Assembly: GCF_004135735.1 (NCBI RefSeq)
Contig: NZ_CP012670.1
Location: forward strand, 2,046,001-2,110,000
Origin: Sorangium cellulosum
GTDB taxonomy: Bacteria; Myxococcota_A; Polyangia; Polyangiales; Polyangiaceae
DNA length: 64,000 bases
Direction of reading: 5' to 3'
Part shown: positions 39,445 through 48,571 of the stretch, in pieces
Layout of the letters: each line of letters begins with the position of its first letter
Numbering within the stretch: the stretch's first letter is position 1
Made by a program: the position numbers and the translations under genes
Notes under the pieces: model-generated
Told to the model about the DNA's origin: nothing
The model's input: the letters and a program-made list of their open reading frames with translations, nothing else
Database searches by the model: none

Positions 39445-40481
39445 TGGCGAGGACGATGGCGCGGACCCTGCTGCATCCCCGGACCGCCGCGGCCCTGCGC
39501 CGCGCGGCGGGCGCGCTCGCGCTCGTCGCGCTCACCGCCCCGGCGCTCGCCGGCTGCGGCGGCGCGGACGACAGCCTCGCGCTGGTCGGCGGGGAGAAGA
39601 TCGACGCGACGGCGATCGATCGCGATCCCCTCGCCGTCCTGCCGAGCGGCGCGGTGATGCTCGGCTACCTCGACGCGGCGGCGTTGTTCACCTCCAGCCT
39701 GGGAGGCGAGGTGAACCAGATCATCACGAGCCTGCTGCCGCTGGGCCCGGAGTCGAACTTCGTCCCCGCGCGCGACGTCGTGAAGATCCACGGCGGCCTC
39801 TATGCGATGCAGGGCGCGGACTTCTGCGCCGTGATGCAGGGCAACTTCGACGTCGACGCGATCCGCCGCGCCGCCGACGCGCGGACCGTCACCGTCATCG
39901 GCGCGCCGCTCGTGAAGACGCGCTACGCCGACAACGACCTCTTCACGGCCGGCAACGTCGGCTTCGTGGTGCTCACGCCCCACACGATCCTCACCGGCAA
40001 CGAGACCGGCATGCGGCGGGCGCTCGACCGGCTCCGCTCCGGCAAGCTGGAGCGCTCCGTGCCCGCGTGGACGGTCGATCTCATCGGCACCAGGGGCGCG
40101 TCGTTCGCCGTGGCCGGCGACCTCTCGAGCCAGCCCGCCGTCGCGTCCGCGGCCGGGCAGCTCCCGTTCCTCGCGGGCCTGCAGTACGTGCGCATCATCG
40201 GCAACTTCCAGCCGCCCGGCGTGAATTTCGCCGGCGCGCTCACGTACGCCGATCCGCAGAGCGCGGCGAGCGGCGCGGTCGCGCTCCGCAACCTCGAGCA
40301 GATCGCCAAGATCGCGAGCCTGCTCTCGTCGTGGGGGTTCGGCTACGGCTCGGTCCCGCCCATGCAGGTCGCGCAGCGCGAGAGCGACGTCGCGTTCACG
40401 GTGCCCCTCGGCGAGGGGATCGTGCGCATGCTGCTCCGCACGGCCGCCGAGACGGCGAGGAGCGTGGCGCTCCTGCGATGA
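39444..40481 (+). CDS. Lipoprotein of unknown function
   Basis: A 345-residue protein starting at ATG 39444, overlapping the P-protein stop. The N-terminus is a lipoprotein signal: twin basic patches, hydrophobic core ALALVALTAPALAGC with lipobox LAGC, so the mature protein is lipid-anchored outside the inner membrane. The mature part has repeated beta-alpha patterns (SGAVMLGYLDAAALF, FCAVMQGNFDVDAI, DNDLFTAGNVGFVVLTPHTILTG). It resembles large lipoproteins described only as hypothetical in myxobacteria. Coupling to an aromatic amino-acid gene is probably incidental. Confidence 0.72.
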   Translation: MARTMARTLLHPRTAAALRRAAGALALVALTAPALAGCGGADDSLALVGGEKIDATAIDRDPLAVLPSGAVMLGYLDAAALFTSSLGGEVNQIITSLLPLGPESNFVPARDVVKIHGGLYAMQGADFCAVMQGNFDVDAIRRAADARTVTVIGAPLVKTRYADNDLFTAGNVGFVVLTPHTILTGNETGMRRALDRLRSGKLERSVPAWTVDLIGTRGASFAVAGDLSSQPAVASAAGQLPFLAGLQYVRIIGNFQPPGVNFAGALTYADPQSAASGAVALRNLEQIAKIASLLSSWGFGYGSVPPMQVAQRESDVAFTVPLGEGIVRMLLRTAAETARSVALLR

Positions 40482-40482
40482 C

Positions 40483-43203
40483 TCACGCCTTCCGGAGCGG
40501 CGCGCGCGACGGCGGCGCGGCGTGGGCGGGGTCGTCCGGCCACGCGTGCTTCGGGTAACGGCGGCGGAGCTCCTTCGCGATGGCCGGGTAGTGCCGGGCC
40601 CAGAACCCCGACAGATCGGTCGTGACCTGCACGGGGCGCTGGTTCGGCGCGCACAGGTGCAGCACCACGGGCACCCGCCCGCCGGCGACCCGCGGCCCCT
40701 CCGCCATGCCGAAGAAGTCCTGCAGCCGGGACGCGAGCGACGGCGGCGCGCCCGCGGTGTACTCCAGGCGCGCGCGCCGGCCGCCGGGCAGCGTGATCGC
40801 CTCGGGGGCGAGCTCGGCGAGCGCTCGCGCCTGCGCAGGGCTCAGCGAGGCGTGCACGGCGCCCGACAGGTCGGCGTCGCGGAGCTCGGCGAAGCTCCTC
40901 CGGCCCTCGCAGAGCCCCGCGAGCGCGGTGAGCACGGCGCCCTCCCCGACGTCGGGCAGCCCGGCGTCCGGGCAGTGCGCGCGCACGAACGCGACCCGCG
41001 CGAGCCAGCGATCGAGCGCGTCGCCGTGCGCGAACGCCCGCCACCCCTTCGCCCGCGCCTGGGCGGCGAGCTCCCGCGCCGCCGCTCGCGACAGCGGCCC
41101 GCCCGCGTCCAGGGCCGGGCGCGCCTCGTCGAGCACCAGGGCGTCGTACGAGAGCCGGCGCACGACCTCGACGCGCTCCGCGGCGGCGCTCCACGTCGCC
41201 TCCGTGGTGTCCCGGATCGCGTCCGTGAACAGATCGAGCAGCCAGTCCGCCTCGATCGCGCTCGCCGCCCGGACGACCGTGCGCGCCGAGCGCCCCTCGC
41301 TGCGCTCCTCGATGTCGACCGCGACCACGAGGTCGACGTCGTCCACCGCGCTCGCCTCGGAGAGCGCGGCGGTGCCGCCCGCGGCGAGGACGATCTCCCG
41401 CCCGCTCCGCCCCGAGGCGTTCGCCGGGCGGCGGAGCCGGCCCACCCGGTCGGGGTAGCCGGTGAGGATCGCGATGCGCTGCGCGACCTCGCGGGCCTCC
41501 GCGGTCTCCGGCGGCGCCGCGCGCCGGGGATCGGCGAGCCGCGCGAGCTGCTTGCGCGTCCGCTCCACGGCGAGCGCGCGCGCCGGGTCGACGCCGAGCC
41601 ACCGCAGCCGGTCCGCCGCGAACCGCGCGCGCGCCGCCTCCTCGAAGGCCTGGAGCGCCGCGAGCAGGTCGGAGCTGTGCCGCGCGTCGCCCCTCCGCCC
41701 GTGGGCCTCCCGCGGGCCCCCGGGCGCGCCGAGGTCGCGCTCGGCGACGAGCGCCGCGAGGGCGCACCCGTCGTCGGCGACGCCGCGCCGCTCGGCCTCG
41801 ACGATCATCCGCGCCTGCCGCGGGTGCGCCGGGAAGCGCAGCATCCGCCGCCCGGTCGGCGTCACGCGCCGCCGCTCGTCCAGCGCGCCGAGCCGCACGA
41901 GCAGCGCCTCGGCCGCGGTGAGCGCGGCCGGGGGCGGCGCCTCCAGCCACCCGAACCCCTCGAGATCGGCGACCCCCGCCGCGCAGAGCTCGAGCACCGT
42001 CTCCGCGAGATCGAGCCGGCGGATCTCGGGCGCCTCGTGCTCCGGCCGCGAGGAGAGATCGCCGCGCGTGTAGAGCCGCAGGCAGCGGCCTGGGCGCGTC
42101 CGCCCGGCGCGGCCCGCCCGCTGCGCGGCCGAGGCGCGGGCGATCGGCGCGACGCGGAGGGTCGGCAGCCCGGACCAGGGCGCGTGCGCGGCCACGCGCG
42201 CGAGCCCGCTGTCGATGACCGCCACGACGCCATCGATGGTGACGGAGGTCTCGGCCACGTTGGTCGAGAGGATGATCTTGCGCCGCTCCGCGGGGCGCAC
42301 CGCGCGGTCCTGCTCCGCGGTCGAGAGCGAGCCGTGGAGGGGGAGGAGCAGGAGATCCGCGCTCCTGGCGAGGGCCGCGCACGCCTCCATCGACCGCCGG
42401 ATCTCCGCGGAGCCTGGCAGGAACACCAGCACGTCGCCGTCGAGGCCCTCGTCGACGAGCTGCTTCACCGAGGAGGCGACCAGGCTCTCGAGCGTCCGGT
42501 CGCCCCAGTGCGCCGGGGCGCGGCGATCGCCGGCGAGGGCCGCCGCGCTCGCGCGGGCGCTCGGCAGGTGCTCGATCGCGACGTCGAACATCCGCCCCTC
42601 GGCGCGCACGATCGGCGCCATGGGGCCCGGGGCCGCCGGCGCGCCGAGCCCCTCGGCGGCGCCGGCGAGCGCGGCGGGCTGCGCCGGCGCGCCGCCGAGG
42701 AACGCCGCGATGGGGCCGGCGTCGAGCGTCGCCGACATGACCACGATCCGGAGATCGGGCCGCGCGCCGCGCTGCAGCCGCCGGAGCAGCGCGAGCGCGA
42801 CGTCGCCCGCGAGGTGCCGCTCGTGAAACTCGTCGAGCACCACGGCGCTGACGCCCCGGAGCTCGTGATCGACGAGGAGCCGCCGCGTCAGCACGCCCTC
42901 GGTGACGAAGCGGATCCGCGTGGCCGGGCCGGCGGCCTCCTCGAAGCGCATCGTGTAGCCCACGGTCTCGCCGACGCGCTCGCCGAGCTCCTCGGCCACG
43001 CGGCGCGCCGACAGGCGCGCGGCGAGCCGCCTCGGCTCGAGCACCAGGATCTCGCCGCGCTCCGCGAACCCCGCGTCGAGCAACGCGCGCGGCACGCGCG
43101 TCGTCTTGCCCGCGCCGGGCGGCGCCTCGAGCACCACGCTCGGGTGCGCGCGCAGGGTGGCGCAGAGATCGGGGAGGATCGGATCGATCGGCAGCGGCTG
43201 CAT
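40483..43203 (-). CDS. hrpB: HrpB-type ATP-dependent RNA helicase
   Basis: A 906-residue DEAH-box helicase. Walker A is EAPPGAGKTT (G30-T34) and motif II is DEFH at 124-127 (VVLDEFHERHL), the HrpB-specific variant of DEAH. Motif III SATLD and motif VI-type HAPWSGLPTLRVAPIARASAAQRAGRAGRTRPG follow. The C-terminal HrpB domain ends with HLCAPNQRPVQVTTDLSGFWARHYPAIAKELRRRYPKHAWPDDP, a family signature. The cellular role of HrpB is poorly known. It converges on the lipoprotein gene with 1 bp between stops. Confidence 0.95.
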   Translation of the reverse strand: MQPLPIDPILPDLCATLRAHPSVVLEAPPGAGKTTRVPRALLDAGFAERGEILVLEPRRLAARLSARRVAEELGERVGETVGYTMRFEEAAGPATRIRFVTEGVLTRRLLVDHELRGVSAVVLDEFHERHLAGDVALALLRRLQRGARPDLRIVVMSATLDAGPIAAFLGGAPAQPAALAGAAEGLGAPAAPGPMAPIVRAEGRMFDVAIEHLPSARASAAALAGDRRAPAHWGDRTLESLVASSVKQLVDEGLDGDVLVFLPGSAEIRRSMEACAALARSADLLLLPLHGSLSTAEQDRAVRPAERRKIILSTNVAETSVTIDGVVAVIDSGLARVAAHAPWSGLPTLRVAPIARASAAQRAGRAGRTRPGRCLRLYTRGDLSSRPEHEAPEIRRLDLAETVLELCAAGVADLEGFGWLEAPPPAALTAAEALLVRLGALDERRRVTPTGRRMLRFPAHPRQARMIVEAERRGVADDGCALAALVAERDLGAPGGPREAHGRRGDARHSSDLLAALQAFEEAARARFAADRLRWLGVDPARALAVERTRKQLARLADPRRAAPPETAEAREVAQRIAILTGYPDRVGRLRRPANASGRSGREIVLAAGGTAALSEASAVDDVDLVVAVDIEERSEGRSARTVVRAASAIEADWLLDLFTDAIRDTTEATWSAAAERVEVVRRLSYDALVLDEARPALDAGGPLSRAAARELAAQARAKGWRAFAHGDALDRWLARVAFVRAHCPDAGLPDVGEGAVLTALAGLCEGRRSFAELRDADLSGAVHASLSPAQARALAELAPEAITLPGGRRARLEYTAGAPPSLASRLQDFFGMAEGPRVAGGRVPVVLHLCAPNQRPVQVTTDLSGFWARHYPAIAKELRRRYPKHAWPDDPAHAAPPSRAPLRKA

Positions 43204-43292
43204 GGCTTCGGCGCGCTCCCCTCGCAGGGGGCGGGGCGCCCGGAGCCTAGCAACCCTGGGCGCGCGCGGAGCTGTGATACTCGTCGAGGACC

Positions 43293-44885
43293 GTGAGCGC
43301 CTCGACCGATCCGACCCATCTTTCCGCCACCGCCCTCTCGGCGCTGCTCGGGGCGCGCGAGATCAGCGCCGAGGAGGTCGCGCGGGCGCACCTCGCGCGC
43401 ATCGACGCGCTCGAGCCGGAGGTCCGCGCCTTCACCCAGGTGTTCCGCCGCGAGGCGCTCGCGGCCGCCCGCGGGCTCGACGACGAGCGCCGCCGCGGGG
43501 ACGTCCGGGGGCCGCTGCACGGGCTCCCGATCACGGTCAAGGAGTCGCTCGACATGGCCGGCATGGCCTCCACGCTCGGCGTCGCGGCCAGGAGCGGCCA
43601 CCGGGCCGAGGGCGACGCGGGCGTCACCGCGCTGCTCCGCCGCGCGGGCGCCGTGATCCTGGGGCGCACGAACGTGTCGCAGATGCTCCTGTTCAACGAG
43701 GCGCGCAACCCCCTCTTCGGCCAGACGGCGAACCCGTGGGACCTCGACCGCAGCCCGGGGGGCTCGTCCGGAGGCGAGGCCGCCGCCATCGCCGCGGGGA
43801 TGTCGCCGCTCGGCATCGGCACGGACGTCGGCGGCAGCATCCGCGTCCCCGCGCACTGCTGCGGCATCGCCGGCTTCAAGCCCACGCTCGATCGCTGGAC
43901 CAACAAGGGCAGCAACACGGCCCTGCTCGGGCAGGAGGCGATCCGCTCGCAGGTCGGCCCGATGGCCAGGAGCGCCCGCGACCTCGCGCTCGTCATGGCC
44001 GAGCTCGATCCGGCGGCCATGGCCGAGCTGGACGTGCGCGTGCCGCCGTTCCCGCTCACCGAGCCGGCGAGCGTCGAGGTGGCCCGGCTGCGCGTCGGGT
44101 TCTACTGCGACGACGGCCTGGTCCCCTCGTCGTCCGCGGTCGCGCGCGCCGTCGTGAAGGCGGCGTCGGCCCTGCGCGCGCGGGGCGCCACCGTCGTGCC
44201 GTTCACGCCGCCTGGCATCCCGGACGCGATCTACGCGTATTTCGCGGCGCTCTCCGCGGACGGCGGCGCGACGGCGCTGTCGCTCATGGAGGCGGGCGAC
44301 GGCGCGGACGTCGACGTCTCTCTCCGGTCGCTCCGCACGCTGGCGTCGCTCCCGCCGTTCGCGCGGCGCGCCGCCGCGCGCGTCGCCGGCCTCGCGGGCG
44401 AGCGGAGGCTCCAGCGCCTGCTCGAGGTCAGCGGGGCGAAGACCGTCTCCGACTTCTGGCGCATCACGCACGCGCTCCGCGAGGCGCGCGCCGCGATCGC
44501 GTCGGCGATGCGCGCCGAGGCGCTCGACGTGCTGCTCTGCCCTCCGTACGCCACGCCGGCGCTGCCGCACACCGCGTCGCGGGACTTCGTCCTCGCGAGC
44601 AGCGCCGCGATGCTCTGGAACCTCGCGCAGTTCCCGGCCGGCGTCGTCCCGGTGAGTCGCGTGCGGGCCGAGGAGGCGCGCCGGGAGCGGCCGCGCGACC
44701 GCCTGGAGAGGCGGGCCGCCGAGGTCGACGCGCGGAGCGAAGGGCTGCCTGTCGGCGTCCAGGTGGTGGGCTACCCGTTCTGCGACCACGTGGTGCTGGC
44801 CGCCATGATCGCCCTCGAGGACGAGCTCGCCGGCGAGCCGGATCGTCCCATCACGCCGGTCTCGCCGCCCTCGCTCGCCGGCTGA
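43293..44885 (+). CDS. Amidase-signature family hydrolase
   Basis: A 530-residue amidase starting at GTG 43293. The Ser-cisSer-Lys triad is intact: Lys83 (ITVKES), the cis-Ser in PGGSSGGEAA (158/159) and nucleophile Ser182 (GTDVGGSIRVPA). The Gly/Ser-rich signature spans about 150-190. Such enzymes hydrolyse amides; GatA is unlikely because no gatB or gatC is adjacent and the C-terminus differs. The gene is divergent from hrpB across 89 bp. The substrate is unknown. Confidence 0.9.
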   Translation: MSASTDPTHLSATALSALLGAREISAEEVARAHLARIDALEPEVRAFTQVFRREALAAARGLDDERRRGDVRGPLHGLPITVKESLDMAGMASTLGVAARSGHRAEGDAGVTALLRRAGAVILGRTNVSQMLLFNEARNPLFGQTANPWDLDRSPGGSSGGEAAAIAAGMSPLGIGTDVGGSIRVPAHCCGIAGFKPTLDRWTNKGSNTALLGQEAIRSQVGPMARSARDLALVMAELDPAAMAELDVRVPPFPLTEPASVEVARLRVGFYCDDGLVPSSSAVARAVVKAASALRARGATVVPFTPPGIPDAIYAYFAALSADGGATALSLMEAGDGADVDVSLRSLRTLASLPPFARRAAARVAGLAGERRLQRLLEVSGAKTVSDFWRITHALREARAAIASAMRAEALDVLLCPPYATPALPHTASRDFVLASSAAMLWNLAQFPAGVVPVSRVRAEEARRERPRDRLERRAAEVDARSEGLPVGVQVVGYPFCDHVVLAAMIALEDELAGEPDRPITPVSPPSLAG

Positions 44886-44984
44886 CGCGCGAGCCTCGAG
44901 GCGCGCCAGCGACATCGGGATTCCATCGCGGCGCCGCGTCGGCGCCGCGCGGCGTCGCCACGATCCGGCTCAAACACAGGCCCT

Positions 44985-45026
44985 ACAAAGCCGAAAGGTC
45001 CGCCGGAGAATCATCTCCGCCGGACC
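44985..45026 (-). terminator. Rho-independent terminator of tRNA-Pro
   Basis: Directly after the tRNA 3' end (reading leftward), 44997-45009 and 45014-45026 form a 13-bp stem with one mismatch and a 4-base loop. On the minus strand it is followed by CCTTTCGGCTTTGT, a modest T-rich tail. Position and shape fit an intrinsic terminator. Confidence 0.75.
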
Positions 45027-45028
45027 AG

Positions 45029-45103
45029 TCGGGGCGAGTGGATTCGAACCACCGACCCCTTGACCCCCAGTCAAGTGCGCTAACCAGGCTGCGCTACGCC
45101 CCG
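45029..45103 (-). tRNA. tRNA-Pro (anticodon GGG)
   Basis: A 75-nt cloverleaf on the minus strand. The acceptor stem pairs CGGGGCG (5' end at 45103) with CGCCCCG, followed by discriminator A at 45029. The D arm contains AGCCTGGTTAGCGC. The anticodon stem CTTGA/TCAAG encloses loop CTGGGGG, giving anticodon GGG. The T arm reads GGTTCGAATCC. A C1-G72 pair with A73 is typical of tRNA-Pro. The CCA end is not encoded (the next bases are CTG), so it must be added by the CCA enzyme. It reads CCC and CCU codons. Confidence 0.97.
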
Positions 45104-45276
45104 GGCCACTCCGCCGCCTCGTTTCGGTGCGGAGCGAGGGCGCACCGTAGTCGAAGCTTCGAGAATTGCAAGGACATCGCGACGCTCATCGCAAGGTCGG
45201 TCCGGACGGGGCGCCGGAGCCGAGCCAAACCGCGCGGGGCGGGCCCTGGAAGGCTCCGGAAGAAGGCCGCGGTTCC

Positions 45277-46413
45277 TCAGGAGGGCGGCGCGAGCGCGGG
45301 CGCGCGCTCCGAGCGGCGCGATGGAATCGTCCGGAGCGCGGCCGCGAGGCTGTCTCGGGTGCCCGCCGCGACGACGATCCCGTCGTCGCTCCTGGCCCAT
45401 GCGGCCACGTCGCCCGCGTCGCACGCGATGACCGGCACGCCGAGCGCGCGCGCCTCGCGTACCACCGTGGGGGCGGCCTCGTGCGACGACGGGTGGAGCA
45501 GCACGTCCGCCGCCGCGATCCACGCGAGCGCCTCGCGCCTCGGGAGCGCGCCCGTGAAGCGCACCTCCGCGCTGACAGCGCCGCCGCCGCCCGGCGAGCT
45601 CCCCCGGGCGCCGTCGCCTCGGCGCGCGAGGCGCTCGAGCGCGGCGCGCTCCGGGCCGTCGCCGATCACGACGAGCCGCAGCCCGGGGCCCACGGCGCGC
45701 GCCGCCTCGATCGCGAGCTCGACCCGCTTGGTCGCGATCAGCCGGCACGCGACGACCGCGAGGCGCTCTCCCGGGCCTCGCAGGATCTCGCGCCGGAGCA
45801 GGCGCGCGCGCTCCGCGACGGGGGGCAGCGCGATCGCGGGGGGCTCGACGCGCGACGCGTCCATGAGCGCGCGGGCCTGCTCCGGCGCGAGCGAGCTCGC
45901 GAGCGCGTCGCGGAGCGCGCGCGCGGCGAAGGCGAAGCGCGCGCCGCGCCGGAGGAGCGCGCCCACCACCGCCGTGCGGAGCGCGCGCGGCGCGCGGAGC
46001 AGCAGCCGCACGTCGGCGCCGTGCGCGCACGCCTCGAGCGGCGCGCGCGACCCGGCGAGCAGGAGCGGCCACGCGCAGGGGACGATCCAGTGCGCCACCG
46101 CGCGATCGACGGGCCCGAGCGCGCGGAGCCGCTCGAGCACGCCGGCGGCGAACGGGGCCACGGAGAGCAGCCGGAGCGGCGACTCGAGCGCGCGCGCCGC
46201 GGCGCCCGGCCACGCGAACAGCGCGCCCCCGCCCGCGCGATGCACGGTGAGCCCGCCGTCCTGCGAGGGAGGGGAGAGGAGCGAGCCTCCGGCGGCGATC
46301 ACATGGACATCGGCCCCGCCGCGCGCGAGCGCCTGCGCCGACGACCTCACGAAATGGCCCGAGGGATCCTCCGAGCCGGCTGGATAGGACGTCGTGACGA
46401 CGACGATGCGCAT
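45277..46413 (-). CDS. Glycosyltransferase family 4-like protein
   Basis: A 378-residue GT-B glycosyltransferase. The start chosen is ATG 46413 (MRIVVVTTSYPAG), which opens the N-terminal Rossmann domain. GHFVRSSAQALARGGADVHVIA is the usual first helix and strand pair. The C-terminal nucleotide-sugar domain has LAVVACRLIATKRVELAIEAA, LRLVVIGDGPERAALE and the EAAPTVVREARALGVPVIA segment with the ExxxxxxxE-type pair. It should transfer a sugar to a lipid, polysaccharide or small molecule; the substrate is unknown. It stands alone next to the tRNA and is followed by no other sugar gene. Confidence 0.9.
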   Translation of the reverse strand: MRIVVVTTSYPAGSEDPSGHFVRSSAQALARGGADVHVIAAGGSLLSPPSQDGGLTVHRAGGGALFAWPGAAARALESPLRLLSVAPFAAGVLERLRALGPVDRAVAHWIVPCAWPLLLAGSRAPLEACAHGADVRLLLRAPRALRTAVVGALLRRGARFAFAARALRDALASSLAPEQARALMDASRVEPPAIALPPVAERARLLRREILRGPGERLAVVACRLIATKRVELAIEAARAVGPGLRLVVIGDGPERAALERLARRGDGARGSSPGGGGAVSAEVRFTGALPRREALAWIAAADVLLHPSSHEAAPTVVREARALGVPVIACDAGDVAAWARSDDGIVVAAGTRDSLAAALRTIPSRRSERAPALAPPS

Positions 46414-46735
46414 CGGACCTCGGGGACCGGGGCGCGCCATGCTCCACGCTCGGATCGAACCGAGGCGCAGCCGGTCACGCCGCTGAGCGTGGCTGCTGAA
46501 ACAAGAAAGCCAGGACCCAGAGCCCACGCGATCCGCCTGAACAGGCGGACCCCGCGTCCTCTGCGTCCCGGCCGTTGCTCTGGCGAGGACGACGATCGCG
46601 CCAGGCTCTGTCCATCGAGCGGCTGCCGAGCGGCTGCGTGCCCCGGTCTACCGGTCGAGCTCGCTCGACAGGCCGCAGGAGCCCTCGCCCGTTCTCTCCG
46701 GGCGTGAGCCGCTCGCGATGTTCGTCCGCCGGAAC
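46414..46735. other. 322-bp intergenic region between the glycosyltransferase and rpsU
   Basis: No gene is supported here; the short frames are shadows. One hairpin is visible at 46532-46549, TCCGCCT and AGGCGGA around GAAC. It lies about 190 bp past the rpsU stop (leftward), and could be a distal terminator, although it lacks a T tract. The region should also hold the glycosyltransferase promoter. Confidence 0.5.
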
Positions 46736-46960
46736 CTAGGCGACCATGTCCATCTTGGACCGCTTCCGGCGGCGCCGCGCGGCCTCCGAGGCCTTCTTAC
46801 GTCGCTTCACGGACGGCTTCATGTAATGCCGACGCCGCTTCAGCTCGCGGAGGATCCCCTCGGCGGCCATCTTCCTCTTGAGGTGTTTGATGGCGCGCTC
46901 GATACCCTTGTCGCCCACGGCGACCTCGAGCGGTTTGCACTGGATGGCGTCGGTCGGCAT
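46736..46960 (-). CDS. rpsU: Ribosomal protein bS21
   Basis: A 74-residue basic protein starting at ATG 46960. It has the S21 profile: VAVGDKGIERAIKHLKRKMAAEGILRELKRRRHYMKPSVKRRKKASEAARRRRKR, with a highly basic C-terminal tail that binds 16S rRNA in the 30S subunit. Length is normal. An AGAGGA purine stretch precedes the start at a slightly long distance. It is divergent from the Fur-family gene across 291 bp. Confidence 0.95.
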   Translation of the reverse strand: MPTDAIQCKPLEVAVGDKGIERAIKHLKRKMAAEGILRELKRRRHYMKPSVKRRKKASEAARRRRKRSKMDMVA

Positions 46961-47221
46961 GTCTCGAAGCGTCCTCTTGATCGGATGAAAACGGGCCCAG
47001 TCTTGGAGGCCGGACTGAAATTGCAAGCCGGCGGGAGGCCGGCAGCGCGGGGCGCGCACTATGGCAGAGGCCCCCGAGCCTCGCAAGAGCCATCCCGGTG
47101 AGGCCGGCCTCATCTTCATCGTCATCGTCTTCCTCGTCCCGCCATCGGCCGCGCCAGGCCCCGTCCGGAACATCCTGATGCGACGCGTTGTCATGCCCGC
47201 CGTCGATTGTCAGGACTTGCA

Positions 47222-47238
47222 ATTGAGAATCTTTCTAA
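47222..47238 (+). promoter_or_regulatory. Fur/PerR-box-like sequence upstream of the Fur-family gene
   Basis: TTGAGAATCTTTCTAAG is an imperfect inverted repeat (TTGAGAA/TTCTAAG around TCT) in an AT-rich patch 14 bp before the start codon of the Fur-family gene. It resembles the 7-1-7 Fur-type box TGATAAT-N-ATTATCA. Autoregulation by the encoded repressor is the natural reading. Confidence 0.45.
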
Positions 47239-47251
47239 GTATCTACCTCCC

Positions 47252-47890
47252 ATGGCCGCCCCGCGAACGCCTTCTGCGAAGGGTTCCGCGCCCCGTCCTT
47301 CTCCCCGGGGGCGTGTGGGCGGCTTCGACCGCGAGGCGGTCGAGGAGGATGCCCGGGTCGCGTCCATGCTGGCGTGTGTCAGGTCCTCGGGGCTCAAGCT
47401 GACGCCGCAGCGCCTGGCGATCGTCCGCGAGCTCGCGGTCGATCCCACCCATCCGACGGCTCAGGAGCTGTTCGAGCGGCTCCGGCCGGCGCTGCCGACG
47501 ATGAGCTTCGCCACCGTGTACAACACGCTGGACGCGCTGGCCTCCGCCGGGCTCTGCGCCGCGCTGTCGCTGTCGCCCGGCGCGGCCCGCTTCGATCCGA
47601 ACATGGCGGCGCATCACCACGCGGTGTGCGACCTCTGCGGGCTCGTGCGCGACGTGCCGTGCGAGCCCCCGAGCGAGCGCGCGGCGGAGCCCCTCTCCGC
47701 GTCGCTCGCGGCCGCGCCCGGCTTCGAGGTGCGCGCGGTAGAGCGGATCTACCGGGGCGTTTGCGCCGACTGCGCGAGATCGGCCCCGGGCGAGGCGCGC
47801 GCGCACGCGCAGCCTCGAGGTGCCGGGCACGCCGGCGCGGGCGAGCCGCGCGCGGGAGCGCGACGCGCGCGGCGCCCGGAACGTGTCTAG
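47252..47890 (+). CDS. Fur/PerR-family metal- or peroxide-responsive repressor
   Basis: A 212-residue Fur-superfamily protein starting at ATG 47252. The winged helix is at about 30-110 (LKLTPQRLAIVRELAVDPTHPTAQELFE and MSFATVYNTLDALASAGL). The dimerisation domain holds AHHHAVCDLCGLVRDVPC, with a His cluster and a CxxC, and a second CxxC in GVCADCARS, the structural zinc site. The 35-residue tail is Ala/Arg/Gly-rich and probably disordered. The downstream rubrerythrin gene makes a PerR-like peroxide role more likely than iron regulation, but regulatory-site residues do not settle it. Confidence 0.9.
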   Translation: MAAPRTPSAKGSAPRPSPRGRVGGFDREAVEEDARVASMLACVRSSGLKLTPQRLAIVRELAVDPTHPTAQELFERLRPALPTMSFATVYNTLDALASAGLCAALSLSPGAARFDPNMAAHHHAVCDLCGLVRDVPCEPPSERAAEPLSASLAAAPGFEVRAVERIYRGVCADCARSAPGEARAHAQPRGAGHAGAGEPRAGARRARRPERV

Positions 47891-47971
47891 CGGAGCCCCC
47901 GCGCCGCCGAGCGGATCTGCGCGGGGCATCAGGGTCTCATCCCAGCCGTTCAACGAAGGAGAACGAACACG

Positions 47972-48400
47972 ATGACAACCAAGCAGCTTACGGGCACCAA
48001 GACGCACCAGAACCTGAAAGACGCGTTCGCCGGCGAGTCGCAGGCGAACCGCCGCTACCTGTACTTCGCAAAGATCGCGGACGTCGAGGGCCGCCCGGAG
48101 GTCGCGGGCCTCTTCAAGGACACCGCCGACGGCGAGACGGGCCACGCGCACGGCCACCTCGACTACCTCAAGGCGGCGGGCGACCCGGCGACCGGGCTGC
48201 CGATCGGCAACACGGAGAAGAACCTGAAGGCCGCCGTCGCCGGCGAGACCCACGAGTACGAGACGATGTACCCGGGGTTCGCCAAGGAGGCCCGTGAGGA
48301 GGGCTTCGACGACATCGCCGAGTGGTTCGAGACGCTCGCCAAGGCCGAGAAGTCGCACGCGGGGCGTTTCACGAAGGCCCTCCAGTCGCTCGACTTCTGA
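47972..48400 (+). CDS. Rubrerythrin-family diiron protein lacking the rubredoxin domain
   Basis: A 142-residue four-helix ferritin-like protein behind GAAGGAGA. Diiron ligands are visible in four places: E in [15 protein letters not shown], ExxH in [11 protein letters not shown] in [14 protein letters not shown], and ExxH in AEKSHAGRF. The rubredoxin-like C-terminal FeS(Cys4) domain of classic rubrerythrin is absent, so electrons must come from another protein. The family reduces hydrogen peroxide. It follows the Fur/PerR-type gene and precedes an Fe-S protein and DUF3501, a grouping seen in other bacteria. Confidence 0.93.
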   Translation: MTTKQLTGTKTHQNLKDAFAGESQANRRYLYFAKIADVEGRPEVAGLFKDTADGETGHAHGHLDYLKAAGDPATGLPIGNTEKNLKAAVAGETHEYETMYPGFAKEAREEGFDDIAEWFETLAKAEKSHAGRFTKALQSLDF

Positions 48401-48571
48401 GCGGATCCGGTGAGAGCGCGGGCGCCCAGGATCGGCCGAGCCGCCGGCGGCTCGATCCGGGGCGCCGTCGCGACCGCTCGTTCCATCGTCTCGCGTCGAA
48501 GCCGCGCGGCAAGCGGCCTGTTCGCCACGAACCCCAGGTGATTCCCAGGTGATGTTGAGAGGAACCGACCC

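Noticed and set aside
43293..44885. Assignment of the amidase as GatA
   Set aside because: No gatB/gatC neighbours, and the C-terminal part is unlike GatA.
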